A DNA stretch of 64,000 nucleotides from Janthinobacterium sp. 61 (GCF_002846335.1 NZ_PJMQ01000001.1:5146001-5210000); one strand, 5' to 3'; shown: positions 27,338 to 37,908, numbered from the stretch's first letter. The notes: generated by a model not told the origin, from the sequence alone. Numbers and translations: made by a program.

Positions 27338-27367
27338 TTGACGCGGCAAGGCAAAGCCGCTTATACT
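27338..27367 (+). promoter_or_regulatory. Promoter of rplM-rpsI
   Basis: TTGACG, 18-base spacer, TATACT: a strong sigma-70 promoter. The start would lie near 27374 and the leader of about 95 bases could carry the autoregulatory site that L13 uses in other bacteria, though I cannot identify a specific structure. Confidence 0.7.
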
Positions 27368-27468
27368 TGTCGGCTTTCCGTTCGCTCAGGAAAAGTAAAT
27401 AAGGCAGAGTCCGCATAGCAACATCGGCGGAACCACCATTTGAGCGTGTAATCTATTAGGAAGTCAAC

Positions 27469-27897
27469 ATGAAAACATTTTCCGCTAAAGGACATGAAGT
27501 CCAGCGCGATTGGTTCGTGGTTGACGCGACGGACAAAGTCCTCGGACGTGTTGCCAGCGAAGTGGCACTCCGACTGCGCGGCAAACACAAACCAGAATTT
27601 ACTCCTCACGTCGATACCGGCGACTTTATCGTCGTCATCAACGCAGGCAAACTGCGTGTGACCGGTACCAAAGCTACTGAGAAAATTTACTACCGTCACT
27701 CTGGCTATCCAGGCGGCATCTACGAAACCAACTTCCAGAAAATGCAACAGCGTTTTCCAGGTCGCGCGCTTGAGAAAGCGGTCAAGGGCATGCTGCCTAA
27801 AGGCCCACTCGGCTACGCAATGATCAAGAAGCTGAAAGTGTACGCGGAAGGTTCCCATCCGCACGCTGCTCAGCAACCTAAAGCACTTGTTCTCTAA
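27469..27897 (+). CDS. rplM: 50S ribosomal protein L13
   Basis: 142 residues, full length. [38 protein letters not shown] and YRHSGYPGG are characteristic L13 segments. First gene of the conserved rplM-rpsI operon; codon use is strongly biased, as expected of a highly expressed gene. AGGA-containing site before the ATG. Confidence 0.98.
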   Translation: MKTFSAKGHEVQRDWFVVDATDKVLGRVASEVALRLRGKHKPEFTPHVDTGDFIVVINAGKLRVTGTKATEKIYYRHSGYPGGIYETNFQKMQQRFPGRALEKAVKGMLPKGPLGYAMIKKLKVYAEGSHPHAAQQPKALVL

Positions 27898-27906
27898 GGA
27901 ACTGAC

Positions 27907-28299
27907 ATGATCGGTAATTACAATTATGGAACCGGCCGTCGCAAAAGTGCAGTGGCTCGGGTTTTTATCAAAGTTGGCACAGGCTTGATCGTTGTTAACG
28001 GCAAACCAGCAAACGAATACTTTTCGCGCGAAACGGGTCTGATGGTCATCCGTCAACCACTGGAACTGACCGGCAATGTCGAGCGTTTCGACATCAAAGT
28101 CAACGTCCATGGCGGCGGTGAGTCGGGCCAGGCTGGTGCAGTTCGTCACGGCATCACCCGCGCTCTGATCGACTACGATGCAGCGTTGAAACCGGAACTG
28201 GCTAAAGCCGGCTTCGTTACCCGCGATGCACGTGAAGTCGAGCGTAAAAAAGTTGGTCTGCGCAAAGCACGTCGCGCAAAGCAATTCTCGAAGCGTTAA
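27907..28299 (+). CDS. rpsI: 30S ribosomal protein S9
   Basis: 130 residues, ending in the basic SKR tail that reaches the ribosomal P site. [29 protein letters not shown] and [17 protein letters not shown] are diagnostic. It follows rplM by nine bases, with AAGGA in the gap. Confidence 0.98.
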   Translation: MIGNYNYGTGRRKSAVARVFIKVGTGLIVVNGKPANEYFSRETGLMVIRQPLELTGNVERFDIKVNVHGGGESGQAGAVRHGITRALIDYDAALKPELAKAGFVTRDAREVERKKVGLRKARRAKQFSKR

Positions 28300-28310
28300 T
28301 TCTTACGCTA

Positions 28311-28366
28311 CAGCACCTTCGGGTGCTGGTCGAAAAGCCGCTGGACTTTGGTCTCGCGGCTTTTTT
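28311..28366 (+). terminator. Two-hairpin terminator after rpsI
   Basis: A first hairpin CAGCACC-TTCG-GGTGCTG (28311-28328) with a stable UUCG-type tetraloop is followed by AAAAGCCGC...GCGGCTTTTTT (28333-28366), a rho-independent terminator with a 14-base loop. The first hairpin could protect the mRNA 3' end. Confidence 0.8.
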
Positions 28367-28467
28367 GCATTTCAGCGGGATGCGCCGTTGCGCTGTAAAA
28401 TACGCGGAAAACCCGCTGGGGTAGCATTTCCCCTCATCTTTATGCAATCTATACACAAGGAAAGAAC

Positions 28468-29505
28468 ATGATCAAAGTTGGCATCGTCGGCGGCACTGGA
28501 TACACGGGCGTGGAATTGCTGCGCTTGCTGGCAACCCATCCAGATGTCGAGTTGACGGCGATTACCTCGCGCAAGGAAGATGGCTTGCCCGTTGCTGACA
28601 TGTATCCTTCCCTGCGTGGCCACGTGAGCCTGGCGTTCACTTCGCCAGACAAAGCCAACCTGGAACAGTGCGACGTGGTTTTCTTTGCCACCCCGCATGG
28701 TGTTGCCATGGCGCAAGCGCCAGCCCTGCTGGCCGCCGGTGTGAAAGTCATCGACCTGGCGGCTGATTTCCGCCTGAAAGACCAGGCCAAGTTCGAGCAA
28801 TGGTACAAGATTGCCCACACTGCGCCCGAGCTGATCGAGCAAGCCGTGTACGGCTTGCCTGAACTGAACCGCGAAGATATTAAAAAAGCCAGCCTGATCG
28901 CCAATCCCGGTTGCTACCCGACCACCATGCAGCTGGGCTTTTACCCCTTGCTCAAGGCGGGCCTGGTCAACGCGGGCGGCTTGATCGCCGACTGCAAGTC
29001 GGGCGTGTCGGGTGCCGGCCGCAAGGCGGAAATCGGCATCCTGTTCTCGGAAAGCAGCGACAGCTTCAAAGCATACGGCGTGGCCGGCCACCGCCACCTG
29101 CCGGAAACGGCGGCGCAATTGCAGCGTTTCACGGATGAGAAAGTGGGGCTGACCTTTACACCGCACCTGGTGCCGATGATACGCGGCATGCATTCGACCC
29201 TGTACGCGCAGCTGAACAAGGACGTCAGCAATGAAGCATTGCAAGCCTTGTTCGAAGAGCAATACAAGGATGAGCCTTTCGTCGACGTGATGCCATTCGG
29301 CTCGCACCCGGAAACCCGCTCCACGCGCGGCTCGAACATGCTGCGCCTGGCCTTGCACCGTCCGGAAGGCGGCAATACCGTCATCGTGCTGGTGGTGCAA
29401 GATAATCTGGTCAAGGGCGCGTCGGGCCAGGCTGTGCAATGCATGAACTTGATGTTTGGCTTGAAAGAGACGGCCGGTTTGCAACATATCGCCGTGATGC
29501 CTTAA
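28468..29505 (+). CDS. argC: N-acetyl-gamma-glutamyl-phosphate reductase
   Basis: 345 residues. Third step of arginine synthesis: NADPH-dependent reduction of N-acetylglutamyl phosphate. [18 protein letters not shown] is the nucleotide-binding start and Cys149 in [12 protein letters not shown] is the catalytic cysteine; VAGHRHLPE supplies the active-site His. ACAAGGAAAG before the ATG. Its position after rplM-rpsI is conserved in betaproteobacteria. Confidence 0.97.
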   Translation: MIKVGIVGGTGYTGVELLRLLATHPDVELTAITSRKEDGLPVADMYPSLRGHVSLAFTSPDKANLEQCDVVFFATPHGVAMAQAPALLAAGVKVIDLAADFRLKDQAKFEQWYKIAHTAPELIEQAVYGLPELNREDIKKASLIANPGCYPTTMQLGFYPLLKAGLVNAGGLIADCKSGVSGAGRKAEIGILFSESSDSFKAYGVAGHRHLPETAAQLQRFTDEKVGLTFTPHLVPMIRGMHSTLYAQLNKDVSNEALQALFEEQYKDEPFVDVMPFGSHPETRSTRGSNMLRLALHRPEGGNTVIVLVVQDNLVKGASGQAVQCMNLMFGLKETAGLQHIAVMP

Positions 29506-29527
29506 ATATAGGCACTAGCGTTTGCGG

Positions 29528-29553
29528 AGGTCCGGCGTCTTTTTGCCGGACCT
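29528..29553. repeat. Stem-loop between argC and the bactofilin gene
   Basis: AGGTCCGGC and GCCGGACCT pair perfectly around an eight-base loop. The T-run lies inside the loop rather than after the stem, so it is a weak terminator candidate at best. Confidence 0.5.
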
Positions 29554-29587
29554 GTGATAAATTGGGCTGCCACGTACACCGGATAGG

Positions 29588-29986
29588 ATGACGTTCATGT
29601 TCGAGCGCAACGCGAAAAACCCCATCGATACCCTGATCGGCGCCTCCACGCGGATCGAGGGTGACTTGCTGTTTTGCGGCGGCCTGCGCATCGATGGTCA
29701 GGTGCGCGGCAATGTCACGGGCGAGCCGGGCGAGCCCACGTATGTGGTGCTGGGCGAGGCGGGGCGCATCGATGGCGAAGTGCGCTGCTCCAGCCTGGTC
29801 GTCAGCGGCGAGATCAACGGCCCCGTGTACGTGTCCGAAATGCTTGAAATCCAGCCGAAAGCCCGCATTGTAGGAGAGGTCTATTACAAGGTGCTGGAAA
29901 TGCACAGCGGCGCCCTGGTGCAAGGCAGGCTGAGTCGCCACGACAGCGCCGACCCCGTGCTGCACCTGGCCGTGTCGGAAATGTGA
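29588..29986 (+). CDS. Bactofilin-type polymer-forming protein
   Basis: 132 residues. The central region (about 17-110) is a repeating right-handed beta-helix pattern (TRIEGDLLFCGGLRIDG, VVLGEAGRIDGEV, LVVSGEINGPV, LEIQPKARIVGEV) typical of bactofilins, which polymerise without nucleotide into cytoskeletal scaffolds often tied to cell shape or peptidoglycan enzymes. An M23 peptidase is encoded nearby, and bactofilins in other bacteria partner with M23 peptidases, so a link is possible though the genes are not adjacent. An in-frame ATG at 29597 is an alternative start. Confidence 0.9.
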   Translation: MTFMFERNAKNPIDTLIGASTRIEGDLLFCGGLRIDGQVRGNVTGEPGEPTYVVLGEAGRIDGEVRCSSLVVSGEINGPVYVSEMLEIQPKARIVGEVYYKVLEMHSGALVQGRLSRHDSADPVLHLAVSEM

Positions 29987-30047
29987 GCAAGAACAACACC
30001 GTCCAGCCGCCTCAGTGGCTGTCGCAGCGCGAGTTGCGGCAACAGTC

Positions 30048-30053
30048 TATAAT
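30048..30053 (+). promoter_or_regulatory. Predicted -10 box for erpA
   Basis: A perfect TATAAT about 32 bases before the erpA ATG; no matching -35 seen. Confidence 0.4.
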
Positions 30054-30084
30054 GAGTTAATGTTTTCTAGTAGGAGTGTCCAAT

Positions 30085-30447
30085 ATGAATGCCGTCGCTG
30101 AAATGCAAGATGTGATCCCTTCACCCATTATCTTTACCGATAGCGCCGCTGAAAAAGTCGCGCAGTTGATCGAAGAAGAAGGTAATCCCGACCTGAAATT
30201 GCGCGTTTTCGTGCAGGGTGGCGGCTGTTCCGGCTTCCAGTACGGTTTCACCTTCGACGAAATCGTCAATGAAGATGACACCACCATGGTCAAGAACGGC
30301 GTCCAGCTGTTGATCGACTCCATGAGCTACCAGTACCTGGTCGGCGCGGAAATCGATTACAAGGATGACCTGGAGGGTGCGCAGTTCGTGATTAAAAATC
30401 CAACGGCTACTTCTACCTGCGGTTGCGGCTCGTCCTTCTCCGTTTAA
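30085..30447 (+). CDS. erpA: Iron-sulfur cluster insertion protein ErpA
   Basis: 120 residues. A-type carrier delivering [Fe-S] clusters to apoproteins. The three conserved cysteines are present: [10 protein letters not shown] and the C-terminal [14 protein letters not shown] ahead of the ATG at 30085 decides the start; the in-frame GTG at 30076 overlaps that ribosome-binding site. Confidence 0.95.
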   Translation: MNAVAEMQDVIPSPIIFTDSAAEKVAQLIEEEGNPDLKLRVFVQGGGCSGFQYGFTFDEIVNEDDTTMVKNGVQLLIDSMSYQYLVGAEIDYKDDLEGAQFVIKNPTATSTCGCGSSFSV

Positions 30448-30469
30448 GTATTAGGCGGAGCAAGCAAGA

Positions 30470-30496
30470 AAATAGCGGATCGTTGATCCGCTATTT
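30470..30496. terminator. Bidirectional terminator between erpA and anmK
   Basis: A perfect 12-base stem, AAATAGCGGATC and GATCCGCTATTT, around GTT. The U-run is short, but the position between convergent genes supports the call. Confidence 0.75.
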
Positions 30497-30512
30497 GTGT
30501 TTCTACGCATGA

Positions 30513-31607
30513 TCAACGGGGATACAGCGCACCCAGTACTCGCAAACCCTGCGCGCCCGTCACGGCAGGCAAGTTGCCAGGCTTGCGCTGTGTAAAACGC
30601 CAGGCCAGCCAGGCAAAGGCCAGCGCTTCGACCTGGCTGGGCGCCACGCCCAGCGCTTCCGTCGATGCCACCGCCATGCCCGGCAATTCAGCGGCCAGGG
30701 CCGCCATCAGGCTGGCGTTCTGAGCGCCGCCGCCGCATACATACACGTTTTCCGCCTGCGCCCCGTCGCGCGTGATGGCTTGCGCCAGGCTGGCGGCCGT
30801 CAGCTGCGTCAGGGTCGCTTGCACGTCGGCCGGCCGGGCAGCTGGATGCCTGACCAGCTTGGCTTGTAGCCAGTCGGCATGGAACAGGTCGCGCCCCGTG
30901 CTTTTTGGCGCCGGCAAGTCAAAATACGGTTCATTAAGCAATTCTGCCAGCAGGGCGGGGATGACCTGGCCTGTAGCGGCCCAGGCGCCGTTGGCGTCGT
31001 ACGGTTGGCCTTGGTGCTGCAAGACCCAGCCATCCATCAGCGCATTGCCCGGGCCTGTGTCGTAGCCCGTCACCGTGCCATCCGCATGCAGCACGCTGAT
31101 ATTGCTGATGCCGCCGATATTGGCCAGCACGCGCGTGTCGCCGGGAAGATTGAAAATGGCTTGATGGAAGGCTGGTACCAGCGGCGCGCCCTGGCCGCCG
31201 GCAGCCACGTCGCGGCTGCGCAAGTCGGCAATGACATCGATGCCCGTCAGTTCGGCCAGCAGAGCCGGGTTGTTCAGCTGGCGCGTAAAACCCAGTTCGG
31301 GGCGGTGGCGGATGGTCTGGCCATGCGCGCCGATGGCGGTGATGGCGTCCGGGGCAATGCCGGCGTTGCTCAATAGCATGGCGACGCAGTCGGCGTAATG
31401 GCGCACCAGTTGATTGGCCGCCAGCGCTTCGCGTTCGATTTCATTCTGGCCCGCACTTTGCAGGGCCATCAGGTCGGCGCGCAGGCTGGCGGGAAAGGCA
31501 ATATAGCTGTCGCCAAGGCTGCGCACGCCGCCATCATCGGAAAAATCGACCAGCGCGCCGTCGACGCCATCGAGGCTGGTGCCCGACATTAAACCGATAT
31601 ACAGCAT
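30513..31607 (-). CDS. anmK: Anhydro-N-acetylmuramic acid kinase
   Basis: 364 residues from the ATG at 31607, where GAGGAAA lies upstream. It phosphorylates and opens 1,6-anhydro-MurNAc for cell-wall recycling. [12 protein letters not shown] (nucleotide loop), [30 protein letters not shown] (catalytic Asp) and VCGGGAQN are the family motifs. The recycling role fits the M23 peptidoglycan peptidase upstream on the same strand, although a terminator separates them. Confidence 0.95.
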   Translation of the reverse strand: MLYIGLMSGTSLDGVDGALVDFSDDGGVRSLGDSYIAFPASLRADLMALQSAGQNEIEREALAANQLVRHYADCVAMLLSNAGIAPDAITAIGAHGQTIRHRPELGFTRQLNNPALLAELTGIDVIADLRSRDVAAGGQGAPLVPAFHQAIFNLPGDTRVLANIGGISNISVLHADGTVTGYDTGPGNALMDGWVLQHQGQPYDANGAWAATGQVIPALLAELLNEPYFDLPAPKSTGRDLFHADWLQAKLVRHPAARPADVQATLTQLTAASLAQAITRDGAQAENVYVCGGGAQNASLMAALAAELPGMAVASTEALGVAPSQVEALAFAWLAWRFTQRKPGNLPAVTGAQGLRVLGALYPR

Positions 31608-31679
31608 GGGTGTTTCCTCGCGTGCGTAAGTGATGAGGTGCATTGTGCCGCATTTGTGCCGTACGCAAAAGCGCGGGGG

Positions 31680-31721
31680 AAAAAACAAAGGCACCGGCCA
31701 TCTGCATGGGCGGTGCCTTTG
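31680..31721 (-). terminator. Rho-independent terminator of the M23 peptidase gene
   Basis: CAAAGGCACCG and CGGTGCCTTTG pair around a 14-base loop; on the minus strand the stem is followed by TTTTTT. It lies between the M23 gene and anmK and should limit read-through. Confidence 0.82.
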
Positions 31722-31753
31722 TGTATTGCCCGAAGGCAGTGTCGCAGTGTTGC

Positions 31754-33121
31754 TTAGCGCGACGCCAGTGCCGTGTCGTTCGGACGCAGCAGGGTGAAGC
31801 GGTGCATCATGTCAGCGGAGACCATGCGGAAGCGGCTCAGCTCGGCGGCCGTCAGCGGCGCCTGGGCTTGCACGTTCAGCTTGCTTGGGTCTTGTGCCAC
31901 GCCGCCGACGCGGAATTCATAGTGCAAATGGGCGCCCGTGGACCAGCCGGTGGTGCCGACATAGCCAATCACATCGCCCTGGCTTACTTTTTGACCCTTT
32001 TTCAAGCCCGAAGCGAAGCGGCTCATGTGGGCGTAGGCGGTGCTGTAGTTGGCCCAGTGTTTCAGGACAACAACATTGCCGTAGCCATTTTGGCTGCCAA
32101 CGGAATCGACCACGCCGTCGCCCGAGGCGCGGATAGGCGTGCCAGTTGCTGCGGCGAAATCGATGCCCTTGTGCGCTTTCCAGTTGCCGGAAATCGGGTG
32201 CACACGCATGGAGAAGCCGGACGAGATGCGGGAAAATTCGAGGGGGGATTTCAGGAAGGCTTTTTTGAGGGACTTGCCGTCAAAACTGTAGTAGCCGCCG
32301 CCTTGCTTGCTGGCTGGGTCTTCGAACCAAACGGACTGGTAGGTCTTGCCGCGGTTGGTGAATTCACCGGCCAGGATGCGGCCCGCGCGGACAAATTCGC
32401 CATCTTGCCAGAATGTTTCGTAGACAACGTTGAACGAATCGCCTCGTTTCAGATCGGAGCGGAAGTCGATATTGGTGGAGAACATTTCCACGATTTGCGC
32501 GGAAATCGTGTCTGGCAGGCGGGTGCCGTCCAGGCTGGAATCGGTGGCGGCAAACAGAGTGGAGGTAATCTTGCGCGCGTGCATTTCAACGCGGCGTTCC
32601 AGCTGGGCTGCCACTTCCGTGGCCACGAACTTGTCGCCCTTGCGGGTGATCAGGATGTTCTTGACCGATTTGTCCGTGCCATCGACGAGAGTGGCGCGCA
32701 TCCAGTTGAGGTCGCCGTTTTCGGACGTTTGCGCTTGCACGCGCTTGCCCGATTTGAGCAACATCACGCCGCGCGCAATCTTGTCGGTCTTGATGAAATT
32801 GGCGGCCGCCGAATCATTCACGCCGAGACGGGTCAGCAGGGTGGCGAGGGTATCGCCAGCGCGGACTTTTTCTTCGTGGGTGAAATTCTGGTCTACCTGT
32901 TCCATCGCGGAAATTTGCGAGGCGAGATCAGGCATTTCCAGGTTCTGGGCGATGGACGTGACCGGCAAGTCGGATGCGTCTGGCGCCATGGGCGACACAG
33001 CGACAGCGCCGAAGGCGGCGACGGCGAGCAGCACTGCGGACGCGCCGATAATGCGTGCCTTGCGTGTCGTCGTCAGCTGTGTGTACAAGCGTGAGCTTGT
33101 GATTTTATGTATAGGGTTCAT
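31754..33121 (-). CDS. M23 family metallopeptidase (MepM-like murein endopeptidase)
   Basis: 455 residues. An N-terminal membrane anchor (about 23-45) leads to a periplasmic region with a LysM/OapA-like segment ([17 protein letters not shown], about 85-101) and a C-terminal LytM/M23 domain. Zinc ligands are in HKGIDFAA and HLHYEF, with the other His in YAHMSRF, so the site is complete. Probably cuts peptide cross-links in peptidoglycan during growth. Divergent from tyrS, as in many betaproteobacteria. Confidence 0.93.
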   Translation of the reverse strand: MNPIHKITSSRLYTQLTTTRKARIIGASAVLLAVAAFGAVAVSPMAPDASDLPVTSIAQNLEMPDLASQISAMEQVDQNFTHEEKVRAGDTLATLLTRLGVNDSAAANFIKTDKIARGVMLLKSGKRVQAQTSENGDLNWMRATLVDGTDKSVKNILITRKGDKFVATEVAAQLERRVEMHARKITSTLFAATDSSLDGTRLPDTISAQIVEMFSTNIDFRSDLKRGDSFNVVYETFWQDGEFVRAGRILAGEFTNRGKTYQSVWFEDPASKQGGGYYSFDGKSLKKAFLKSPLEFSRISSGFSMRVHPISGNWKAHKGIDFAAATGTPIRASGDGVVDSVGSQNGYGNVVVLKHWANYSTAYAHMSRFASGLKKGQKVSQGDVIGYVGTTGWSTGAHLHYEFRVGGVAQDPSKLNVQAQAPLTAAELSRFRMVSADMMHRFTLLRPNDTALASR

Positions 33122-33221
33122 GCAATCAGTTAAAATTTGCCCTTGAACGATTCGTGAACTAGTGCTCTTTGTTATTGTTATTTTGGTTCGTTTTCATACG
33201 GCAAGATTGATGGGATCGAGC

Positions 33222-33227
33222 ATTATA
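33222..33227 (-). promoter_or_regulatory. Predicted -10 box for the M23 gene
   Basis: Reads TATAAT on the minus strand, about 100 bases before the M23 ATG, in the 154-base divergent region shared with tyrS. No convincing -35. Confidence 0.35.
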
Positions 33228-33275
33228 GCAAACTCCGCAAACCTACTACCATTTTGAGATCTACAGTCAAATTTT

Positions 33276-34541
33276 ATGGAAATCAACACCACCGCATCGC
33301 CTACAAAGGCTAACGCCGCTCAGACCGCGCTTGTGCTGTCGGACAGAGTACAAGAAGCCCTCGCGATTACCAAGCGTGGCGTCGACGAACTCTTGATCGA
33401 AAGCGAATTTGCGCAAAAATTAGCACGCTCCGAGAAAACCGGTGTTCCACTGCGCATCAAACTGGGCCTAGACCCGACTGCACCCGACTTGCATCTGGGC
33501 CACACTGTCGTGCTGAACAAGATGCGCCAGTTGCAAAACCTGGGCCATCAAGTCATTTTCCTCATTGGCGACTTTACTTCGATGATCGGCGACCCTTCGG
33601 GCCGCAACGTCACGCGCCCGCCTTTGACCAAGGAACAGATCGAGATTAACGCGATGACGTATTTCGCGCAAGCATCTTTAGTGCTGGACGCCAGCAAGAC
33701 CGAAATCCGCTATAACTCCGAGTGGTGCGATCCGCTGGGCGCGCGCGGCATCATTCAGCTCGCTTCCCACTACACGGTGGCGCGCATGATCGAGCGCGAC
33801 GACTTCACCAAGCGCTTCCAGGGCGGCATTCCTATTTCCGTGCATGAATTCCTCTACCCGCTGATGCAAGGCTACGACTCGGTGGCTCTGAAGTCGGACC
33901 TGGAACTGGGCGGCACGGACCAGAAGTTCAACCTGCTGGTGGGCCGCGAACTGCAAAAGCAGTATGGACAGGAGCAGCAATGTATTTTGACCATGCCGCT
34001 GCTGGAAGGTTTGGACGGCGTGGAAAAAATGTCCAAGTCGAAGAATAACTACATCGGCATCACGGAACCGGGTAACACCATGTTCGCCAAGCTGATGAGT
34101 ATTTCCGACGTCATGATGTGGCGCTACTACGAGTTGCTGTCGTGGCGTTCGATCGCCGAACTGGCCCAGCTGAAGCGCGAAGTCGAGGAAGGCCGCAATC
34201 CACGCGATGCCAAGGTTGCGCTGGCGCAAGAAATCGTCGCCCGTTTCCATTCGCAGCAGGCGGCGGAAGATGCGCTGGCCGACTTCGTCAACCGCTCGAA
34301 GGGCGGCATTCCCGACGATATCCCGGCAGTGACGCTGGCTGGCGCACCGCTGGGCATCCCGCAATTGCTCAAGCAAGCAGGTCTGTGCCCATCGACCTCG
34401 GAAGCCATGCGCAAGATCGACCAGGGCGGCGTGCGCATCGACGGCACCGTCATCAGCGACAAGGGCTTGCAAGTGGCGGCCGGCGAATTCGTGTTGCAAG
34501 TTGGCAAGCGCAGTTTCGCGCGCGTCACCTTGACGGCATGA
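33276..34541 (+). CDS. tyrS: Tyrosyl-tRNA synthetase
   Basis: 421 residues. Class I synthetase: HLGHT at 73-77 is the HIGH motif and KMSKS at 251-255 the second signature. The tail (about 355-421) is an S4 RNA-binding domain ([16 protein letters not shown]). KMSKS and length place it in the TyrZ-like branch used by many proteobacteria. Overlaps dtd by four bases. Confidence 0.97.
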   Translation: MEINTTASPTKANAAQTALVLSDRVQEALAITKRGVDELLIESEFAQKLARSEKTGVPLRIKLGLDPTAPDLHLGHTVVLNKMRQLQNLGHQVIFLIGDFTSMIGDPSGRNVTRPPLTKEQIEINAMTYFAQASLVLDASKTEIRYNSEWCDPLGARGIIQLASHYTVARMIERDDFTKRFQGGIPISVHEFLYPLMQGYDSVALKSDLELGGTDQKFNLLVGRELQKQYGQEQQCILTMPLLEGLDGVEKMSKSKNNYIGITEPGNTMFAKLMSISDVMMWRYYELLSWRSIAELAQLKREVEEGRNPRDAKVALAQEIVARFHSQQAAEDALADFVNRSKGGIPDDIPAVTLAGAPLGIPQLLKQAGLCPSTSEAMRKIDQGGVRIDGTVISDKGLQVAAGEFVLQVGKRSFARVTLTA

Positions 34542-34987
34542 TTGCGCTGCTGCAAAGAGTCACGCAGGCGAAAGTCGACGTTGCCGGCGCCACCATCGGC
34601 GCCATTGACGCCGGCCTGATGGTGCTGGTGTGTGCGGAGCGGGGCGATACGGAGAAGGAAGCGGACGCCCTGCTGACCAAATTGCTTGGCTATCGTGTGT
34701 TTGCCGACGAAGCGGGCAAGATGAACCGCAGTGTCACGGACGTGGCCGGCGGCTTGCTGCTGGTGCCCCAGTTTACGCTGGCGGCCGATACCAAGTCCGG
34801 TACGCGCCCGTCGTTTACGCCGGCAGCCGCGCCGCAGGATGGCTTGCGCCTGTTTTCGCATTTCGTGGAACAGGCGCGCAGCCGCCATGCGACCGTGCAA
34901 ACGGGACAGTTTGGCGCCGACATGCAAGTGTCGCTGACGAATGACGGACCCGTCACCTTTTGGCTGCAAGTGAATGCAAAGCAATAA
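34538..34987 (+). CDS. dtd: D-aminoacyl-tRNA deacylase
   Basis: 149 residues. Removes D-amino acids wrongly attached to tRNA, including D-Tyr from the preceding enzyme. [36 protein letters not shown] (the SQxT-type motif appears here as PQFTL) and NDGPVTFWL are the family marks. Its ATG overlaps the tyrS stop in ATGA, indicating translational coupling. Confidence 0.95.
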   Translation: MIALLQRVTQAKVDVAGATIGAIDAGLMVLVCAERGDTEKEADALLTKLLGYRVFADEAGKMNRSVTDVAGGLLLVPQFTLAADTKSGTRPSFTPAAAPQDGLRLFSHFVEQARSRHATVQTGQFGADMQVSLTNDGPVTFWLQVNAKQ

Positions 34988-35012
34988 CTAAAAAGATAAA
35001 AGGGAGCAAGCG

Positions 35013-35645
35013 ATGATATTGTGGAGCGAGACGTTTCGTGATGGCGGCCTGATGCCGGCCGACTATGCGTTTGCCGAGATCGATCCGGCCAGCCGCGTGC
35101 GCCTCGCCGGCAACCGCAATCCCCATCTGGCCTGGGATGAGGTGCCTAGCGGCACCGAATCGCTGGCCCTGTTCTGCATCGACCCCGATGCGCCGCAAGA
35201 CGCCAGCCTGGCCAACCGCGATGACCAGGCTCTGCCGCTGACGGCGCTGCGCGGTGACTTTTATCACTGGAGCTTGCTCGACTTGCCGCCGGACATGCGG
35301 GTCATAGCCGCCGGAGAGTTTTCCAGCGGCATCACGCCGCGCGGCAAGCCTGCTGGTACGGTGTTGCGCCAGGGCATCAACGACTACACGGGCTGGTTTG
35401 CCGGCGATCCTGACATGGCCGGCGATTATTACGGTTATGATGGCCCGTGCCCGCCGTGGAATGACGAGCGCATCCACCACTACATCTTCCGCCTGTATGC
35501 GCTCGACGTGCCGCGCCTGGCCTTGCCCGAGCGTTTTACGGGGCAGCAAGCCCATGCCGCTCTCTACGGCCACATCCTCGACGAAGCCCAGCTCGTCGTT
35601 GCCTACTCGCTCAAGCCCGAGCTGGCACTTACCCTGAAGAAATAA
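35013..35645 (+). CDS. YbhB/YbcL family (PEBP-like) protein
   Basis: 210 residues. CIDPDAP (about 67-73), HWSLLDLP (about 87-94), SGITPRGKPAG and HHYIFRLYALD match the phosphatidylethanolamine-binding protein fold seen in YbhB/YbcL. Cytoplasmic; role unknown. AGGGAGCAAGCG precedes the ATG. Encoded between dtd and a histidine phosphatase. Confidence 0.85.
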   Translation: MILWSETFRDGGLMPADYAFAEIDPASRVRLAGNRNPHLAWDEVPSGTESLALFCIDPDAPQDASLANRDDQALPLTALRGDFYHWSLLDLPPDMRVIAAGEFSSGITPRGKPAGTVLRQGINDYTGWFAGDPDMAGDYYGYDGPCPPWNDERIHHYIFRLYALDVPRLALPERFTGQQAHAALYGHILDEAQLVVAYSLKPELALTLKK

Positions 35646-35648
35646 AGC

Positions 35649-36293
35649 ATGAGCACCACGATTTTACTGATACGCCATGGCGAAACGGCCTGGAACGCGG
35701 GTCGCCGCCTGCAGGGCCATATCGACATCGCCTTGAACGAGGCGGGCTTGGCCCAAGCGGCCGCGCTGGGGCAGGCGCTGGCGGATGAACCGCTGGCCGC
35801 CATCATTGCCAGCGACTTGCAACGCGCGCAGCATACGGCGCAAGCCGTAGCCGATGTGAAAGACCTTCCCGTGCAGGCAGACCCCTTGCTGCGCGAGCGC
35901 TGCTATGGCGCTTTCGAAGGCTTGCTGTATGCGGATATCGCCGCGCGCTATCCGCATGAGTATGCGCAATGGCAATCGCGGCAGATCGATGCCGTGATGC
36001 CCTCCGGCGAGCGCGTAGCGGAGAGCTTCCGCCAGTTCTATGCGCGCGCAAATGGCGCCATCGCGCGCTGGGCCCAGCGCTATGACGGCCAGACGATAGC
36101 CATCGTGGCACACGGCGGCGTGCTCGAATGCGCCTACCGCGAGGCGATCGGCATGGCGCTCGACAGTCCGCGCGACTTCCAGGTTCAAAATGCCAGCGTC
36201 AACCGTTTTTCGTATGCGGATGGCAAGCTGCAATTAAAGCACTGGGGAGACATCGACCACCTGAGCGTGCCCGCAATGGACGAGCTGAGCTGA
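35649..36293 (+). CDS. Histidine phosphatase family protein (GpmB/CobC-like)
   Basis: 214 residues. LIRHGETAWN (phosphohistidine at about residue 10), ERCYGAFEG and AHGGVLECAYR are the core catalytic motifs. Substrate cannot be told; the family covers phosphoglycerate mutase-like, alpha-ribazole and nucleotide phosphatases. It starts three bases after the PEBP gene and is probably co-transcribed with it. Confidence 0.85.
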   Translation: MSTTILLIRHGETAWNAGRRLQGHIDIALNEAGLAQAAALGQALADEPLAAIIASDLQRAQHTAQAVADVKDLPVQADPLLRERCYGAFEGLLYADIAARYPHEYAQWQSRQIDAVMPSGERVAESFRQFYARANGAIARWAQRYDGQTIAIVAHGGVLECAYREAIGMALDSPRDFQVQNASVNRFSYADGKLQLKHWGDIDHLSVPAMDELS

Positions 36294-36455
36294 CAGTCGG
36301 GGCGAGCTGCCGGACCGGGCCGCCAGCGGTCCATTTTGCTGTGCTGCACAAGCGCGGCGCCCACTCTGGCGCACTGAAACAAAAAAATAGTGCTTATTAA
36401 ATAGGCAGGGAATCGGTTAAAATAGCAGGTTCCTCCGTCCATTCCAGGTTCTTCA

Positions 36456-37496
36456 GTGCAAATCGGCCCTTACATTCTGCGCAATAACGTTTTCGTCGCT
36501 CCCATGGCGGGCGTGACGGATCGGCCTTTCCGCCAGTTGTGCAAGCAGCTGGGTGCCGGCTATGCCGTGTCGGAAATGGCGGCGTCGAATCCACGCCTGT
36601 GGGCGACGGAAAAAAGCGCGCGCCGCACGGACCACGAAGGCGAAATGGAGCCGAAAGCCGTGCAAATCGCCGGTGCCGATCCGCAAGACCTGGCCGATTG
36701 CGCCAAGTTCAACGTGGACCGGGGCGCGCAGATCATCGACATCAACATGGGTTGCCCCGTGAAGAAGGTGTGCAACAGCTGGTGCGGTTCGGCCCTGCTG
36801 CAAAACGAAAGCCTGGTCGAAAAGATCCTGCACGCCGTCGTCAATGCCGTCGACGTGCCCGTCACCCTGAAATTTCGCACGGGCTGGAACCGCGAAAACA
36901 AGAATGCCCTGAAAATCGCCCGCATCGCCGAGCAGGCTGGCATCCAGATGCTGACCTTGCACGGCCGTACGCGCGCCGATGGCTACAAGGGCGATGCCGA
37001 ATATGAAACCATTGCCGCCGTGAAAGCATCAGTGGGTATTCCCGTGGTGGCCAATGGCGACATTACCAGTCCGCAGAAGGCCCGTTTTGTGCTCGATCAA
37101 ACGGGTGCCGATGCCGTCATGATCGGCCGCGCGGCGCAGGGCCGGCCGTGGATTTGCCGCGAAATCGACCATTTCCTGCGCACCGGCACCGTGTTGCCGG
37201 CACCCTACGTGGATGAAGTGCGTACCTTGATGGATGAGCATTTGCGCGCCCATTACGCGTTTTACGGAGAATTTCTCGGTGTGCGCACGGCGCGCAAGCA
37301 CATCGGCTGGTATGTGAAAGACCTGGAAGGCGGCGAAGCGTTCCGCCAGCAAATGAACTTGCTGGAGTCGACGGACGCGCAATTGCTGGCCGTCGATCAA
37401 TTTTTTGAGTCGCAATGGAAATTTGGCGAGCGGTTACAATACCGCCTCTCCGAATCCAGTGAAAGTGGCCTGCTAGAAACGGCCACGGCAGCATGA
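36456..37496 (+). CDS. dusB: tRNA-dihydrouridine synthase B
   Basis: 346 residues with a GTG start. FMN enzyme that reduces uridine in the tRNA D-loop. APMAGVTDRPFR, INMGCPVKKVC (catalytic Cys in GCP), LHGRTR and GRAAQGRPW are typical. A TAAAAT hexamer lies 40 bases upstream. First gene of the dusB-fis pair known from enterics. Confidence 0.93.
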   Translation: MQIGPYILRNNVFVAPMAGVTDRPFRQLCKQLGAGYAVSEMAASNPRLWATEKSARRTDHEGEMEPKAVQIAGADPQDLADCAKFNVDRGAQIIDINMGCPVKKVCNSWCGSALLQNESLVEKILHAVVNAVDVPVTLKFRTGWNRENKNALKIARIAEQAGIQMLTLHGRTRADGYKGDAEYETIAAVKASVGIPVVANGDITSPQKARFVLDQTGADAVMIGRAAQGRPWICREIDHFLRTGTVLPAPYVDEVRTLMDEHLRAHYAFYGEFLGVRTARKHIGWYVKDLEGGEAFRQQMNLLESTDAQLLAVDQFFESQWKFGERLQYRLSESSESGLLETATAA

Positions 37497-37674
37497 GCAG
37501 ATAGCAACGCAGTGATATAAGTTACAAGCAATAGTTGCGAGAAGTACAAGGGCGAGCGCCTATACAGAGCGTCATGCAATATTAATTACAACACCGAGGC
37601 AAGAGGGCAGCACGCGGACCGCATGAGCGGCGCGGCACCGCATTGCCAGGTGTTCAGCCGGTTGAAGCATAAAA

Positions 37675-37908
37675 ATGAGCAAAGAAAGCATTCAGGAAGT
37701 CGTACAGAAAAGTCTAGAAGATTACTTCAATGACCTGGGCGAACAGCAAGCATCGAATATCTATGACATGGTCGTGCTGACCGTGGAAAAGCCCATCCTG
37801 GAAGTCGTGATGACACGCGCCGATGGCAACCAGTCGCACGCCGCGCAGATGCTGGGCATCAACCGCAATACCCTGCGCAAGAAATTGCAGGAGCACGGTT
37901 TGCTGTAA
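37675..37908 (+). CDS. fis: Fis family nucleoid-associated protein
   Basis: 77 residues, shorter than E. coli Fis (98) but normal for betaproteobacteria. The C-terminal helix-turn-helix GNQSHAAQMLGINRNTLRKKL (split reading: GNQSHAAQ, then MLGINRNTLRKK) matches the Fis domain. It bends DNA and modulates rRNA, recombination and growth-phase genes. 178 bases after dusB with no terminator between. Confidence 0.93.
   Translation: MSKESIQEVVQKSLEDYFNDLGEQQASNIYDMVVLTVEKPILEVVMTRADGNQSHAAQMLGINRNTLRKKLQEHGLL

Noticed and set aside
36294..36455. tRNA or small RNA gene before dusB
   Set aside because: No cloverleaf arms or CCA-like end could be read; only a weak -10 is visible.
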